Of a stretch of 64,000 nucleotides of DNA, positions 45,309-55,889 are shown piece by piece. The translations under genes and the position numbers were made by a program. Source of the stretch: Polytrichum commune (Eukaryota > Streptophyta > Polytrichopsida > Polytrichales > Polytrichaceae); assembly GCA_950295325.1 (NCBI GenBank), contig OX485809.1:28706001-28770000 (forward strand), read 5' to 3'. Each line of letters opens with the position of its first letter. Position 1 is the stretch's first letter. The notes under the pieces were generated by a model that had not been told where the DNA came from, did not search any database, and saw nothing but the letters and a program-made list of their open reading frames with translations.

Positions 45309-47609
45309 ATGATGGCGGCAATTATGAGCTACCGCTTCAACAATAATGCAAGTAGTCTGCTGGAGCCAGTATCCAGCACAGGGAAGGTCTGGACGCAGCA
45401 GCAGCAGCAGTGCACTCCATGGGAGTCCATCAGTGATGTATCCTTCTCCACCAGCATGGATCAAATGCTCGAACGGCACGAATCTACGGCGTCTATTGTG
45501 GACAGCTGCCAGCAGATGATGCAGGAGGGTGAATCTGTACTCAGGGATCAGCAAGAGCCCACTTCGGTCCTCGACCTTCAAACCAGCCCGGGCGATTCTC
45601 TTTTAACAGCTTCCATATCTTCGGAGCGCAGCTTTAATTCACCGAGTGAAACTGTTACAGCCTACCGGAGTTCTCTTCCCAGTGTCGCTGAAATTCTACA
45701 CCAAGAGCATCATGATGACTCTACTTTTGCGAGGGAATCAGCAGGAGAACCTAATGCCACATTGGAGCAGGATATTATGGCTTGGATGGACTTCATGGGG
45801 GAACCTACAAGTACTTCAACCATGGAGCTAGCGGTGCCGGAGTTCCAAAGTCAGTCAGCTACTTGCCAGATGCTGCAGCAGAAGTTGGCTAGCAGGCCAG
45901 TTGCAATTCCACATACCAACCAGCAGGTAGGTGCAAGGACAAACTTTGGCTTGGAAAATATTGTGTATCCTTCGATACAGTATGTTGCAGACGACCAGGA
46001 GATCATGCAGACGGAGAAGCCAGGAGAGAGTGCACTCAATAGGCTGGAGATCAGTCAGGTTCTTTCGGACGCCCGGGGGCATCACCAGCGAAGCCCCAGT
46101 GCTGATGGAGTGTCTGGCTTGCTTCCGATGATGCTGGAGAACCTGAGCACTCTTCAGGCAGATCATACACAGCTTCAGAAGTACACTATTGTGCCCACCG
46201 CCGAGCTTCTGCGCCTGTTGAGTTCATCACAACACCAGCATGAGCACCATCGTCATTATCAAGCTGCACCCATCAGTGCGAGTTTCCCTAAAGCAGCAGA
46301 GATGGAGGTTTGTCAGAGCTCACTGTCGCGAAGTGCGAGTTTACCAATCTCGGGCAGTAGCAACTTATATTCATCACAAGTTGTTGTTCCACGCGGGGGG
46401 CCACCAGGCTGCACAAGTCGATGGCCACCAAGTTCTTCGTCAGCCCCCCTCCGAGAACCGGAAGAGGAGAATCGTCTGCAGCTGGTGCATACGTTGCTGG
46501 CGTGTGCGGGGGCCATCGAATCGGAAGATGCCTCCATTGCGAAACCCATGCTGGCCAGCTTGAAATCGAATTCGAACCCTTGCGGTGATTCCATGCAAAG
46601 GATAGCTTTGTACTTTGCGGACGCTCTGAGTGAGCGTCTGGCGATCGACATGGCTTCCAACTCACTCACACACATCACCAACTCCAGCATCAAGATCCTG
46701 GAACCGAGGAAGTCCGACCTCGAATTCGATCTAGCTTACCAAGCCTACTACGAAAATCTCCCCTTCCAAAAATTCTCCCACTTCACTGCCAATCAGGCTA
46801 TTCTGGAAGCGGTGGCGGACAATCCCAGTGTCCATGTAGTGGATCTTAATATCCGGCAGGGCTTGCAATGGCCAGGATTCATCCAGTCCCTTGCGATGCT
46901 CCCGAACGGTCCTCCTCGCCTGCGAATCACCGCTGTGGAGACGAATGTGGCCATTGCACGGCTCACTGGGAGGCGTCTGACGGAGTTTGCCCACTCGCTC
47001 CATGTACCATTCGACTTCGACATCGTGGCAGAGAAAGTGGAGCACTTGCATCACGGGATGATCCATATGAGGGAAGGTGAGATTCTGGCTGTCAACTGCG
47101 GAGACATCCTGCACAGCCTCTTAAGAACGCAGGGCAGGTTGCAGGCCCTCCTGTGCACAATTCGCAGGCTGAATCCTATGGTGGTGTCGTTGCTGGAGGT
47201 GGATGCCAACCTCAACATGCCTTCCTTCAGGTCTCGTTTCGTAGATGCGCTTCACTATTACTGTGCCATCTTCGACTCTCTGGAGGCGACTCTCGACCGA
47301 GGCAGCGCAGATAGACTTCGCATCGAGAGCCTCTTGTTTGGCTCCGAGATTCGAAGCATCGTCGCCTGCGAGGGCGCATCTCGCAGAGTCCGTCATGTCA
47401 GGGCCGAAGCTTGGCAATCCTTCTTCCGCCAAGCAGGCTTCCACGAGCTTCCGTTGAGTCAGTACGCAACCGACCAAGCTGACATGCTTCTTGGCCTGTT
47501 CGAAGCGGCTGGCAACAACATGCCCTTCCGATTATCCCCAGAGTTTGGTGGCTTGAGCCTTGGCTGGAAAGAGACACCGGTCATGGTGGTTTCCTCCTGG
47601 ACGTGCTAA
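45309..47609 (+). CDS. GRAS-family transcription regulator
   Basis: Intronless, 766 codons. I start at the ATG at 45309 because the frame before it begins only with GTG; another in-frame ATG follows at once. Residues 1-385 are variable and rich in Gln and Ser (a five-Gln run at 30-34); no DELLA or TVHYNP motif is present. The GRAS domain fills the C-terminus: leucine heptad I from about 387 (RLQLVHTLLACAGA), FTANQAILEA at 492, VHIID core as VHVVDLN at 508, heptad II about 553-585, PFYRE-region LAVN at 593-596, and the SAW motif with W702, W753 and W764 near the end. GRAS proteins act in the nucleus as transcriptional regulators of development and signalling, usually through partner proteins. 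The DSLEATL and LGWK..SSW blocks lean towards the LAS/SCR/DELLA side of the family; the subfamily is not settled. Confidence 0.95.
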   Translation: MMAAIMSYRFNNNASSLLEPVSSTGKVWTQQQQQCTPWESISDVSFSTSMDQMLERHESTASIVDSCQQMMQEGESVLRDQQEPTSVLDLQTSPGDSLLTASISSERSFNSPSETVTAYRSSLPSVAEILHQEHHDDSTFARESAGEPNATLEQDIMAWMDFMGEPTSTSTMELAVPEFQSQSATCQMLQQKLASRPVAIPHTNQQVGARTNFGLENIVYPSIQYVADDQEIMQTEKPGESALNRLEISQVLSDARGHHQRSPSADGVSGLLPMMLENLSTLQADHTQLQKYTIVPTAELLRLLSSSQHQHEHHRHYQAAPISASFPKAAEMEVCQSSLSRSASLPISGSSNLYSSQVVVPRGGPPGCTSRWPPSSSSAPLREPEEENRLQLVHTLLACAGAIESEDASIAKPMLASLKSNSNPCGDSMQRIALYFADALSERLAIDMASNSLTHITNSSIKILEPRKSDLEFDLAYQAYYENLPFQKFSHFTANQAILEAVADNPSVHVVDLNIRQGLQWPGFIQSLAMLPNGPPRLRITAVETNVAIARLTGRRLTEFAHSLHVPFDFDIVAEKVEHLHHGMIHMREGEILAVNCGDILHSLLRTQGRLQALLCTIRRLNPMVVSLLEVDANLNMPSFRSRFVDALHYYCAIFDSLEATLDRGSADRLRIESLLFGSEIRSIVACEGASRRVRHVRAEAWQSFFRQAGFHELPLSQYATDQADMLLGLFEAAGNNMPFRLSPEFGGLSLGWKETPVMVVSSWTC

Positions 47610-48320
47610 CCCCTGGGCGGTTTATCTGTACCATATCTACACAAAAAAATCATGTGCATATCCTTCTCCTCAGCTAGATCCTCATGCATCACCACTTAGG
47701 AATTACTTCTGTAAACATCATGTGCCATAGGTCAGTATCATCGTGTTGGTGGGATAGACATTTTTCGACTCGGACGAATTTCTTGCTTTAAGACAAGAGA
47801 TTCTATACCATTGAGAGAGACACAAAGAAAGAGTGAGGTAGAGAGTCAGGCATAGGGATCCAACCACACACGGTAGATGTCCATTCAACTGTACATCCAT
47901 GCATCATAGCTGCTGCATCAGTTAGTTCCACTTCAAGATCAGCTTCAGAGTTCACGCTCTTCATTGTGTGAGTACTCACGCAATCACCAACATAGTTCAA
48001 TGTTCATGATCCACATGATGATGATCTGATGTCATCCTTCGCGGGCTGCATTGTGCTCCTTTGAAATTCCTTGTCTTTGTATTCCATTTGTTATTAACAT
48101 TTCAAGGAGTTTTTCATCTGATAGATCAAACATGTGCCTTCATCCTATCATTCAGACATAACCAATGTTGCAGGATTAAGTATGCAATCTTGATGATTTC
48201 ATTCAGGTGAAAATTCTATGCATGCCAAAACTTCATGTCTGGATGATCAGGTTCCCGCCGCCCGGATTGATTGTCAGTGAATTGAGCAACAATGCAAGTC
48301 TCCCTTCCTCGCCTAACCCT
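47610..48320 (+). other. 3' flank of the GRAS gene
   Basis: Sequence after the TAA contains no further open frame of note. No single poly(A) signal stands out: 'aaaaaaatcatgtg' follows within 40 bases and 'tattaacattt' is near 48090. The transcript presumably ends here. Confidence 0.4.
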
Positions 48321-48325
48321 TGAAG

Positions 48326-48835
48326 ACTCATGAAATCTGAACACATGCACTGGCACATCAGAACTGTGTGAGGAAGGAGATCATACTTTTCTTCAGCTTT
48401 TGACATGATCATCGTTGCCCTGGTTATGAATATACAGCTCATAAACACACAGCCAGCTCTTCTCTGTAATAGGTCATCTAGTTGTCAATAGCTTGAGCAA
48501 GGTGTGATCTGTGATCTGCGATGTTGTTAAGGTCATGTCACGCTTGAATCACTCCTTCTCAATATATCAACAATTTGAGCAACTCATGAAATTTAGACAC
48601 CTGACACATTAAAACTGTGAGGAAGGCTAGGAGATCATACTTGCTTCGGCTTTTGACATGATCTTCGTTGCCTTGAAGATGACTACGCAGTTCATAAACA
48701 TACAGCCAGCTCTAATTTCTTATAGGCCATCTAGTTGTTGATAACTTGAGCAAGGCGTGATCTGTGATCTGTGATATTGTGAAGGTCATGTCACGCTTGG
48801 ATCACTACCTACTTCAAACAATATCCACAACTTGA
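48326..48835. repeat. 256-bp tandem duplication downstream of the GRAS gene
   Basis: 'actcatgaaat' starts both units (48326 and 48582). Each contains 'ggagatcatact', 'gcttttgacatgatc', 'acagccagctct', 'catctagttgt' and 'gtgatctgtgatct', in order. The copies differ at roughly one base in ten. A third partial 'cttgagcaagg' occurs at about 48831. It is non-coding. The stretch 48840-49310 is unassigned. Confidence 0.85.
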
Positions 48836-49316
48836 GCAAGGATTGATATGCTCACATACCTCTCAGCCATGATGAAGCATCATGATCACACTTTCACTAC
48901 AGCAATCTTTGTAGCCCTTTGTAATTGGCAGTCTAAGTGCTTTTGATCAAATTACCTCATGATCCTCACAACTTCTCTTGCCACCAACGGAAATGTAGTG
49001 ACCCAAATCAATTTTGTCAAATAGAAATGCCAGTCTAGCTCCAAATTTGCAGTGAAGTTTATGAACTCTGAAGTTACAAGACGAAACTGGTAACGCTGAT
49101 CTCCTGGTCTCAACATAGTTTTATTTGTCGGAACTTCACAATTGCAGGACTCCAGTATAAGACTCAGTCTGATGGTAGTGATGCCTTGAATAGATCAGGA
49201 CTATACATGTCTTATGAATGTAATTTGTGATGAGTTTTCCTGTTTGATTGGACAGCGAAACTCAACTATGGACATCGTAAGAGTAATCAATATACATAAT
49301 CTTGGATCCTAGACAT

Positions 49317-49465
49317 AACATTACTGAGCTGATGAGCTTTGTTCATGGGACCAGCAGTAGATTCGGATATAAATATTCTGGATGCCTGAATCCCACTGCG
49401 TCACCGCTTCAGACCGAATCTAAAATCATGGGCAGCTGAACACAGCTCATCAGCTCAGTAATGTT
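49317..49465 (+). ncRNA. candidate hairpin RNA (miRNA-precursor-like)
   Basis: A 22-base arm (aacattactgagctgatgag plus ct, 49317-49338) is perfectly complementary to 49444-49465. After one mismatch six more pairs (tgttca/tgaaca) follow, then an internal bulge, then nine pairs around tagattcgg (about 49358-49366 with its complement at about 49413-49421), leaving a loop of roughly 40 bases. This size and near-perfect lower stem suit a plant miRNA precursor or a small foldback element. A 21-nt 3'-arm product beginning with U would be 49437-49457. I match it to no known miRNA. The strand is arbitrary, as the structure is symmetrical. Confidence 0.4.
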
Positions 49466-49469
49466 TTGG

Positions 49470-50700
49470 AAAGGGCAATTACAAAAACCTTATATTAACA
49501 TTGATACTTGGTAACTACTTGTGTTGATTAATGACTAACTTAGCTTTGCAACCAAAGCGACTCATGAGTCACAGGGAACAATTCATGGTTGCAGATTTCG
49601 TCAGTTCTACAACCGATCACCTGTCATTGTGCACCACATAGATCTATATGTGGGTATAAACATAATCTACATCATACCAAGAGAGATGAGGGTTTTTATA
49701 TTTACAGCATGATTTAATTCGAATATAAAAATGCACGTGCTCAATAGATACAGGCCTTATTAATGTAAATATTTCAAAATTTTAATAATTAGATTCCCAA
49801 ATCTAATTTATAACATCCACTTCTGGATTTTGAATGAGAACCTTACTTAGTAGATCTATAAAAACAAAATGAATGAACTAAATTACCCTTTGATTGCGCG
49901 TCATCTAGAGAATTGGAAGTGCAACCCCAAGCAAATCATGCGCACCCCCCAAGCAATTATCCCACCCTCGATTTTGATAATGTGAATTTCTTATTGTATG
50001 GTTGCAAATTGGATGACATCTTGCATAGTTAATATTATGCTTTATGAATTATAACACCTCATTATGACATTCAATCATCTCAATTGAAACATTTATAAAG
50101 ATTTGTAGTCTTGAATAGTACCAACATGAATATTGGACTCATAAGTAGGTAAAACAAGCCACATGTTTTTAAGTTTCAAATTTCTATGTTAACTCAATTG
50201 TAGGGGTGGATTTGACCAGATATTTTCAATAAATCTAGTTACATGGGAGATATGTCAATCCTTTGTGATATGTTATTATACTAATACATGATGGGAAAAT
50301 ATAATACTACTAATACTTTAAAGATCTATATATTGAATTGATAAAATATTAAAATATGATCACAATATATAATCCAATACTATAATATCATGTGTGCATG
50401 TGCATTTCTATTAGGAGATATCACCATACAATTCGAACATCTTGTAGCTTTGGATTGGGCCTTGGTCCAAATTTACTTAAATATGAGTTTTGGGCAAGAT
50501 GCATATTCTTAGCACAACAAAATTAGTCATGAATCGCAAATTTAATTCTCACATATTTTCATCTCATAACATGGTAAATTCATGCCACTTGGGCAATGCA
50601 TTTTCTTTAGGCTAGTAAGTAGGGAGCCACACTATAGTTCAACTAGAATAACTCTGCACCTATTGTTGTGCAAGGATTTCTCTTCCAATGAGGACCTTTT
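49470..50700. other. no supportable gene
   Basis: AT-rich sequence with no frame, repeat boundary or RNA I can name. The last 200 bases may be the left LTR of the copia relic that follows, but its TG start cannot be placed. Confidence 0.4.
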
Positions 50701-50802
50701 TACTACAAGGATTAGAGTGTATATATACAGTGTTGATGCACTATACTAATGTAAAACAATAAAATCTCTAAGTTTAACAATGCATTGAGACTTGTGTCAA
50801 TA

Positions 50803-52340
50803 TGGTATCAAAGCTTAATGAAGAGCTAAGTGTCCTTCTTGCAAAATGAGGATCACAAATCAACGCACCCAGTGACTAAAATAGTCAATCACCAAAGTTG
50901 TCAAAAGTGACAGCTAGGCAAAATCAAAGACCAAGACGTGTGCAGAACACCAACTGAAGCAAGGGCTGCATAGGAGACCCAAGTGTGTAGAAGAAGAATT
51001 GCTTTAGACCTGCGAACCTATGAACAAGAGTAGTTAGAAACCAAATAAACAAGTGATTGCTGTAGAGTTTTTTGAACAAAGGCAAAATGATCCTTTGGCA
51101 TTGCTAAGTCCAACAAGCTTGAAGGCACCTCCAACTATGGAGTATAGCAAATAGAGATGAGGACAATTTTGAAAGAAAAGAAGCTATGGCACTACGTATG
51201 TCCACATGAGGCTCAAATAGTTGTAGAGCTTGCAAAAATCTCCCATGAATTATAGGGAGAAAGAAGAGACAAAGTCATGACAACTATCATCCTATCTCTA
51301 AAAGACAATGTGTTGCACCACATACTAGACTTTGAAAAACCAAATGTTGCCTAAGAGACTCTCAAGATATCTTTGAAACACATAATGGAGCAAGAGCATT
51401 ACATCTCAACAACAAACTAAGCAACATCAAGATGGAGGGAACCATGACAAAAGCCTTTATAAAACAAATGAAGGAGTCAGTTACTCAACTTTCCGGAGTT
51501 GGAGATGCGGTACTAGACACCCAGGTGGTGCAGAGCATGCTTTGGGCATTGCCAAAAAGCTACAACCCGCTTGTGCAAGCTATAATGTGTCAAGACTAGC
51601 TCCCAAACTTCAAACATTTGTGTGGCAAACTTGCTCTTGAAGAATCTCGCAGAGAAAAAGACCATAGCCAACATGAACCTTTGTCAATGACCAAAGCCAG
51701 GAAGTACATCGGTACTTACTATAACAATTCAAAAATGGCAAGCATGCCTCCCCAAAGGGAGGCTCAATGCCAAATGTCAATCACATGAAAACACCAAAAG
51801 GATCAACGATAATAAGGAGAGGGACCTGCAATAGTTGTGGCAAGTGGGGCCACTTCTCCAGAGAATGCCCACATAAAAGCTCTGAGAAACCCACTCACCA
51901 AGGATTCAAGAGACAAGATAAACCACTTGTCAACATAGTTTAGGAGGAACCAAATCCAAAGAGTTGACAATTGCAGCCAAGATGTTCAAAGCTGATGTGA
52001 TGTATTTGGACATAAAGCAAGAAGACCCCACCTGGTATCTAGATTCAGGGGGCACCAAACATGTAATTGGTGACTCCTCAAATATGTAGAACATTCCAAC
52101 ATACAAGCCGATGGTGGGTAGACCCACTCAGTTAAAGGTAAAGGAATGTACTATTCAAATGTGATAATGAAGTGAAGTGAATAAATGATGGTATTTATGT
52201 ATTAGGAATATCCAAAAATCTTCTATTGATTCAATACAATTGACCAAAGGTGCATTGTGTTGTTTGGACCCAGATTCTCTCATATTGTTACTAGTGATTT
52301 TGACATTACAAAAGTCTCGGTAAGATAAACAAGTGACCCC
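50803..52340 (+). mobile_element. Ty1/copia retrotransposon relic (PBS, gag, protease)
   Basis: A primer-binding site tggtatcaaagc (50803-50814) matches the initiator tRNA-Met type used by plant copia elements, with a probable LTR end (..gtgtca) three to four bases before. Downstream are a decayed gag, a CCHC knuckle and a protease, in copia order. No reverse transcriptase follows; similarity fades after 52340. No matching 3' LTR is recognised. Frameshifts and many stops show it is dead. Confidence 0.85.
51080..52160 (+). pseudogene. copia gag-protease pseudogene
   Basis: Fragments in several frames: KLEGTSNYGV followed by ILKEKKLWHYV (about 51117-51205, the gag N-terminal core), then LSNIKMEGTMTKAFIKQMKE and LPKSYNPLVQAI (about 51418-51590). 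The zinc knuckle CNSCGKWGHFSREC (51827-51868) keeps all CCHC ligands. The protease appears as WYLDSGGTKHVIGDSS (about 52033-52080) with the catalytic DSG intact. Stops and frameshifts separate all of these. Gag would pack RNA and the protease would cut the polyprotein in an active copy. Confidence 0.85.
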
Positions 52341-52437
52341 ACCAACGAACTGTACAAAGTGGAGTCCAACATAATAGATACGAAAATGTGCTTGGTACAA
52401 GTTATAATGTGTCAAGACTAACACCAGTCATGCCTAC

Positions 52438-52672
52438 TTTCTACACCACTGTACATAGACACAAGCCCACTCACTGGACCTTCTCTATGCCAATGCAACC
52501 TTCTCTCCACCGTTGGAGATCTACAAAGCTTATTCTCTCCACCACTGCAAATAGACACAAGTACATTTTCATACTCATTGGACCTCTCTCCGCCAACGCA
52601 ACCTTCTCTCCACTATTGGACATCTTCAAAAGTTTACTCTCTCCACCATTGCAAATAGACAACACCTAGATC
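52438..52672. repeat. 95-104-bp tandem repeat
   Basis: Units begin 'tctcca.cactgcaaatagac' at about 52438, 52533 and 52637 (the third partial), each with 'ggacct.tct', 'gccaa.gcaaccttctctcca' and 'ttggaga/catct'. A frame stays open through it (52388-52669) but the peptide simply reflects the repeat. Confidence 0.8.
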
Positions 52673-53323
52673 TAGAGCTATCCACCTTCATAGATAGACA
52701 AGACGCCAGATCACGGAACAACTAGAGAGATCAGACTAAACCATAAAGCAAGCTAGACGAAACTGCTAAAATTACTACCAAACTATTGTTGGAATATTAC
52801 CGCCAACAATATTGCCAAACTTGAAAGGATTAGACTAAAATATAGAAATTTGGGAAGTTGATCGTCACTGATAAGTGAGTTGAATTATAAGAAGAGTAGA
52901 TCTAAATTAGATTGATACCCCGCCAGCAAATGGTATTGTCCCAGATCTAAGTTAGACCAATAGCATTTGGTACCCCTACTAGCAAATAGGTATTGCCCCC
53001 CACTAAAGGTTCTAAAAAAAAGAAAACATACTCAATACCAAACTACTATCGAATTGTTGCTGAAACACTTCCTGGAAGTTCGTTGATTTGTTGGTACTAA
53101 TCCCATTACGTGATTTTGTTCTTTTCACACAGTTGTTACTAATACCATTGCGAGAAATGTTGTTGTTACAAGTAAAATTGATACTGCTAAATTTTGAAGC
53201 TGCTACTAGAGAATGTTAAAAAAAATCTAAAATTGGAGTTGCTACCGCTGAAGTTGAACAAGCTTGAAGGAACCATTTAATTTACTACCGAACCACCAAA
53301 ATAGTACCGCCGATAATTGTAAA

Positions 53324-54690
53324 ATAAGTAAGTTTCCCCTAGGTTTCCAAACCAAATAGTTGGTTTACACTAACTTTTAGTTCACAATTTTTTTTAAAAA
53401 AATTCGGAAGTTTTGTGAGTTAAAAAATTCTAGTTAACTCTCCTAAATGTCTAATTAGTCGAACATAAGTTTAATTATCGTAAAATAAGAAATTTAGACC
53501 CTTTTAATATACTTATTTCACTAACCTTTAATACAAAGTGGCCTAAAAGCTAATATGACATTTAAATACTTCTAACTATTTGAAAGAAAAAATAAGAAGA
53601 GAAGGAATTTTGTAAGTTTTCTCACGGAAAGGCTTAAAATTATAGTCAGATTTTTAAATTTGAATGAAATCGATTGGACCAAAAAAAAAGTTTTAATATT
53701 TATTTTAAAATATAAAAATCATACAAAATAAATAATATAACAAGCCGGATTGAAGCTGTAAACTTAGCAATACCAAAACAAAAATTGTCTCATGGAAATG
53801 TCTAACTTTGAAATTCTATAAGATTAATTTTGTTTGAAAATAAAAATGAAGAACTATCTATTTATATGAAATATATTAGAATTAGACTTCCGATCAAAAT
53901 ATGATGAGCTTTTAAAATATACTATGATTCTTAACCCAAAATCATTAATTAATGTTATATTAAATAGAAACTAATTATGTTATATCAATAAAAAAGAAAT
54001 TATAATGAAAATTTAATATAAAAATAAAGACTAAATGAATTATAAGAAATATTTTTATTTAATTATAAAAACACCTCGCTCAATCTTAAGAAGTATTCAC
54101 ATTTAAAACTACTAAATACCTAACAACGAGTCTTTCGATTAAGGGTTAGGTTAATCAAAATCGAAAATTGTTGGAATTGATTAAAAAGTAATTTAGACTT
54201 AAACGAATTTACACCTCCGAAGATCCGAGACCAAAAAAATAAAAAAATAAAAAAAATTGATCAATAAAACTTTGATACCCCTTAAATAAGGTTGTCTCAC
54301 GCAACGGGATTGAATTCTCTTATTAATTTTCTTTCATTACATACCTTCTTGCATTGGATTATTTTAGCCACCTTTCACCTTTTCCATCTAAATTTCATTA
54401 ATTTTTAACTTATTAATGTCAAAAGATATTTGCCAAAATAGAAGTCACATCACCCGAATAAATTGGCTAACTTAAAAGACATCTTCAACAATCAACGTCG
54501 TTTACTCCACTCGTTTGATTATTTTGATGCATAGTTATTTTGGATTCTAGGAATATCCTAAACCTTAGCTTTATCAACTACTTATTTATTTACTTTAGCT
54601 TAGTCAATTTTTTAAATTTTATCTAATAATACATTATTTGTATTTTTAGGATTTTACTTACTAAAATAATTTATAAATCTAAATTTATGC
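53324..54690. repeat. LTR-like dispersed repeat R3, copy 2
   Basis: It is co-linear with 24050-25545 through a dozen landmark words. It is flanked on both sides by related sequence: 'attgcc.aact' followed by 'attagactaaaatatagaaa' near 52820 resembles 'attgccgaactccggaaaat' near 54780, and 'ttactaataccattgcgaga' near 53125 resembles 'ttattaataccattgcagag' near 54850. It may be part of a larger decayed retroelement. No coding frame is present. Confidence 0.6.
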
Positions 54691-55138
54691 AACCGACATA
54701 ATATTTTACAATCTAATTTTTATTTATCAATACTGCAAGATTAATTTGATAAACAAATCAAAATAACCATTCACAACAGTATTGCCGAACTCCGGAAAAT
54801 TAAATTAAAACATAGAAATTCAAGAGAATTGATTGCACTGAAAACTATTATTAATACCATTGCAGAGAAGATGTTACTACTAATTTTTTTAAATTAATAC
54901 TAAAGACTAAGTTGTCCACTAAACACTGCAATTGTTATCAAAAGAATGATACTTTAATAGAAATTATTGCTCAAATCGAAGAGTTGATAAAGAAAAATAT
55001 TACCAAACATCAAAGGGATATTTAGATACGTTTCAAAATCCTTCCCCCATACTAAATCTGACTATTTAAAAATACTATAGTAAATTGTATAAAACATAAA
55101 AATGCACATAGCCATAAAGCTTATAAATTATTATAATT

Positions 55139-55155
55139 ATATATATATATATATG
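55139..55155. repeat. (AT)n microsatellite
   Basis: Eight alternating AT units in AT-rich, gene-free sequence between R3 copy 2 and family M copy C. Confidence 0.8.
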
Positions 55156-55332
55156 ACTTTTAATTGTTTAAGACAATGTTAGGAAAGTAGATAGATAATA
55201 ATTGCATATGCAACATTTTTATTCTTATATTTTGTCTCTTAGTAGCCACATCATACTAGATATTCTTACATTTTATCAAACCATATAGAAACCTTGAATG
55301 TCACACCAATATTGTCTTGTCTCATGTATAAA

Positions 55333-55882
55333 CCCCGGGTACGCAACTCCCATATTATACGCAGGGGGCATCGTACTTAAAACGGCTTAGAGGACGGCTT
55401 TTGTAAAAACTATATCAAATTATATCAAATTAAAATGATCAAAAAGTTGGGTGAAGACCAAATTAAATAAAATGAGATGAAAAAAAATTTGGGTAAAGAC
55501 CAAATTAAATAAAATGAGATGAAAAAAAAGTTGGGTTGCATATTTATTAAGCCTCCCATTAAAATTATAAGCCACGAATAGTTGCCTCCTATTAAAATTA
55601 TAATTCATTCACAATGTTAAAATTTTATTAAAAAGTCCAAAAAGTTGGGTAGTTTGACCTATGGTACCTGTATTAAAAAAATCATATAATTAGGTTTTTA
55701 ATGCAATTATATGCTTCAAAATATATTAATTTCCTATATATAATTTCATTTTTGGATTCCTTGTTAGAAGGGCTACAAGGGTTTCCTACATTAAAACAAA
55801 TTGTATCACTCAATATTGGACTAAAACGCATTATAAGTGATTATAATCATGACCATATAATACGGGAGTTGCGTACCCGGGG
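55333..55882 (-). mobile_element. 6-bp-TSD TIR element, family M copy C
   Basis: Its perfect terminal inverted repeats start CCCCGGGTACGCAACTCCC (the right end is its complement, with one variant base afterwards). They are flanked by a perfect 6-base duplication, tataaa (55327-55332 and 55883-55888). Its ends are the best preserved of the family, so this is probably the youngest copy. It matches copy B in reverse orientation but lacks the roughly 600-bp interior with the AT-hook ORF. The small ORFs inside are incidental. Confidence 0.92.
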
Positions 55883-55889
55883 TATAAAC

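Noticed and set aside
46288-47477. Open frames of 70-127 codons on both strands inside the GRAS gene
   Set aside because: They are shadows of the GC-rich GRAS coding sequence and have no domain of their own.
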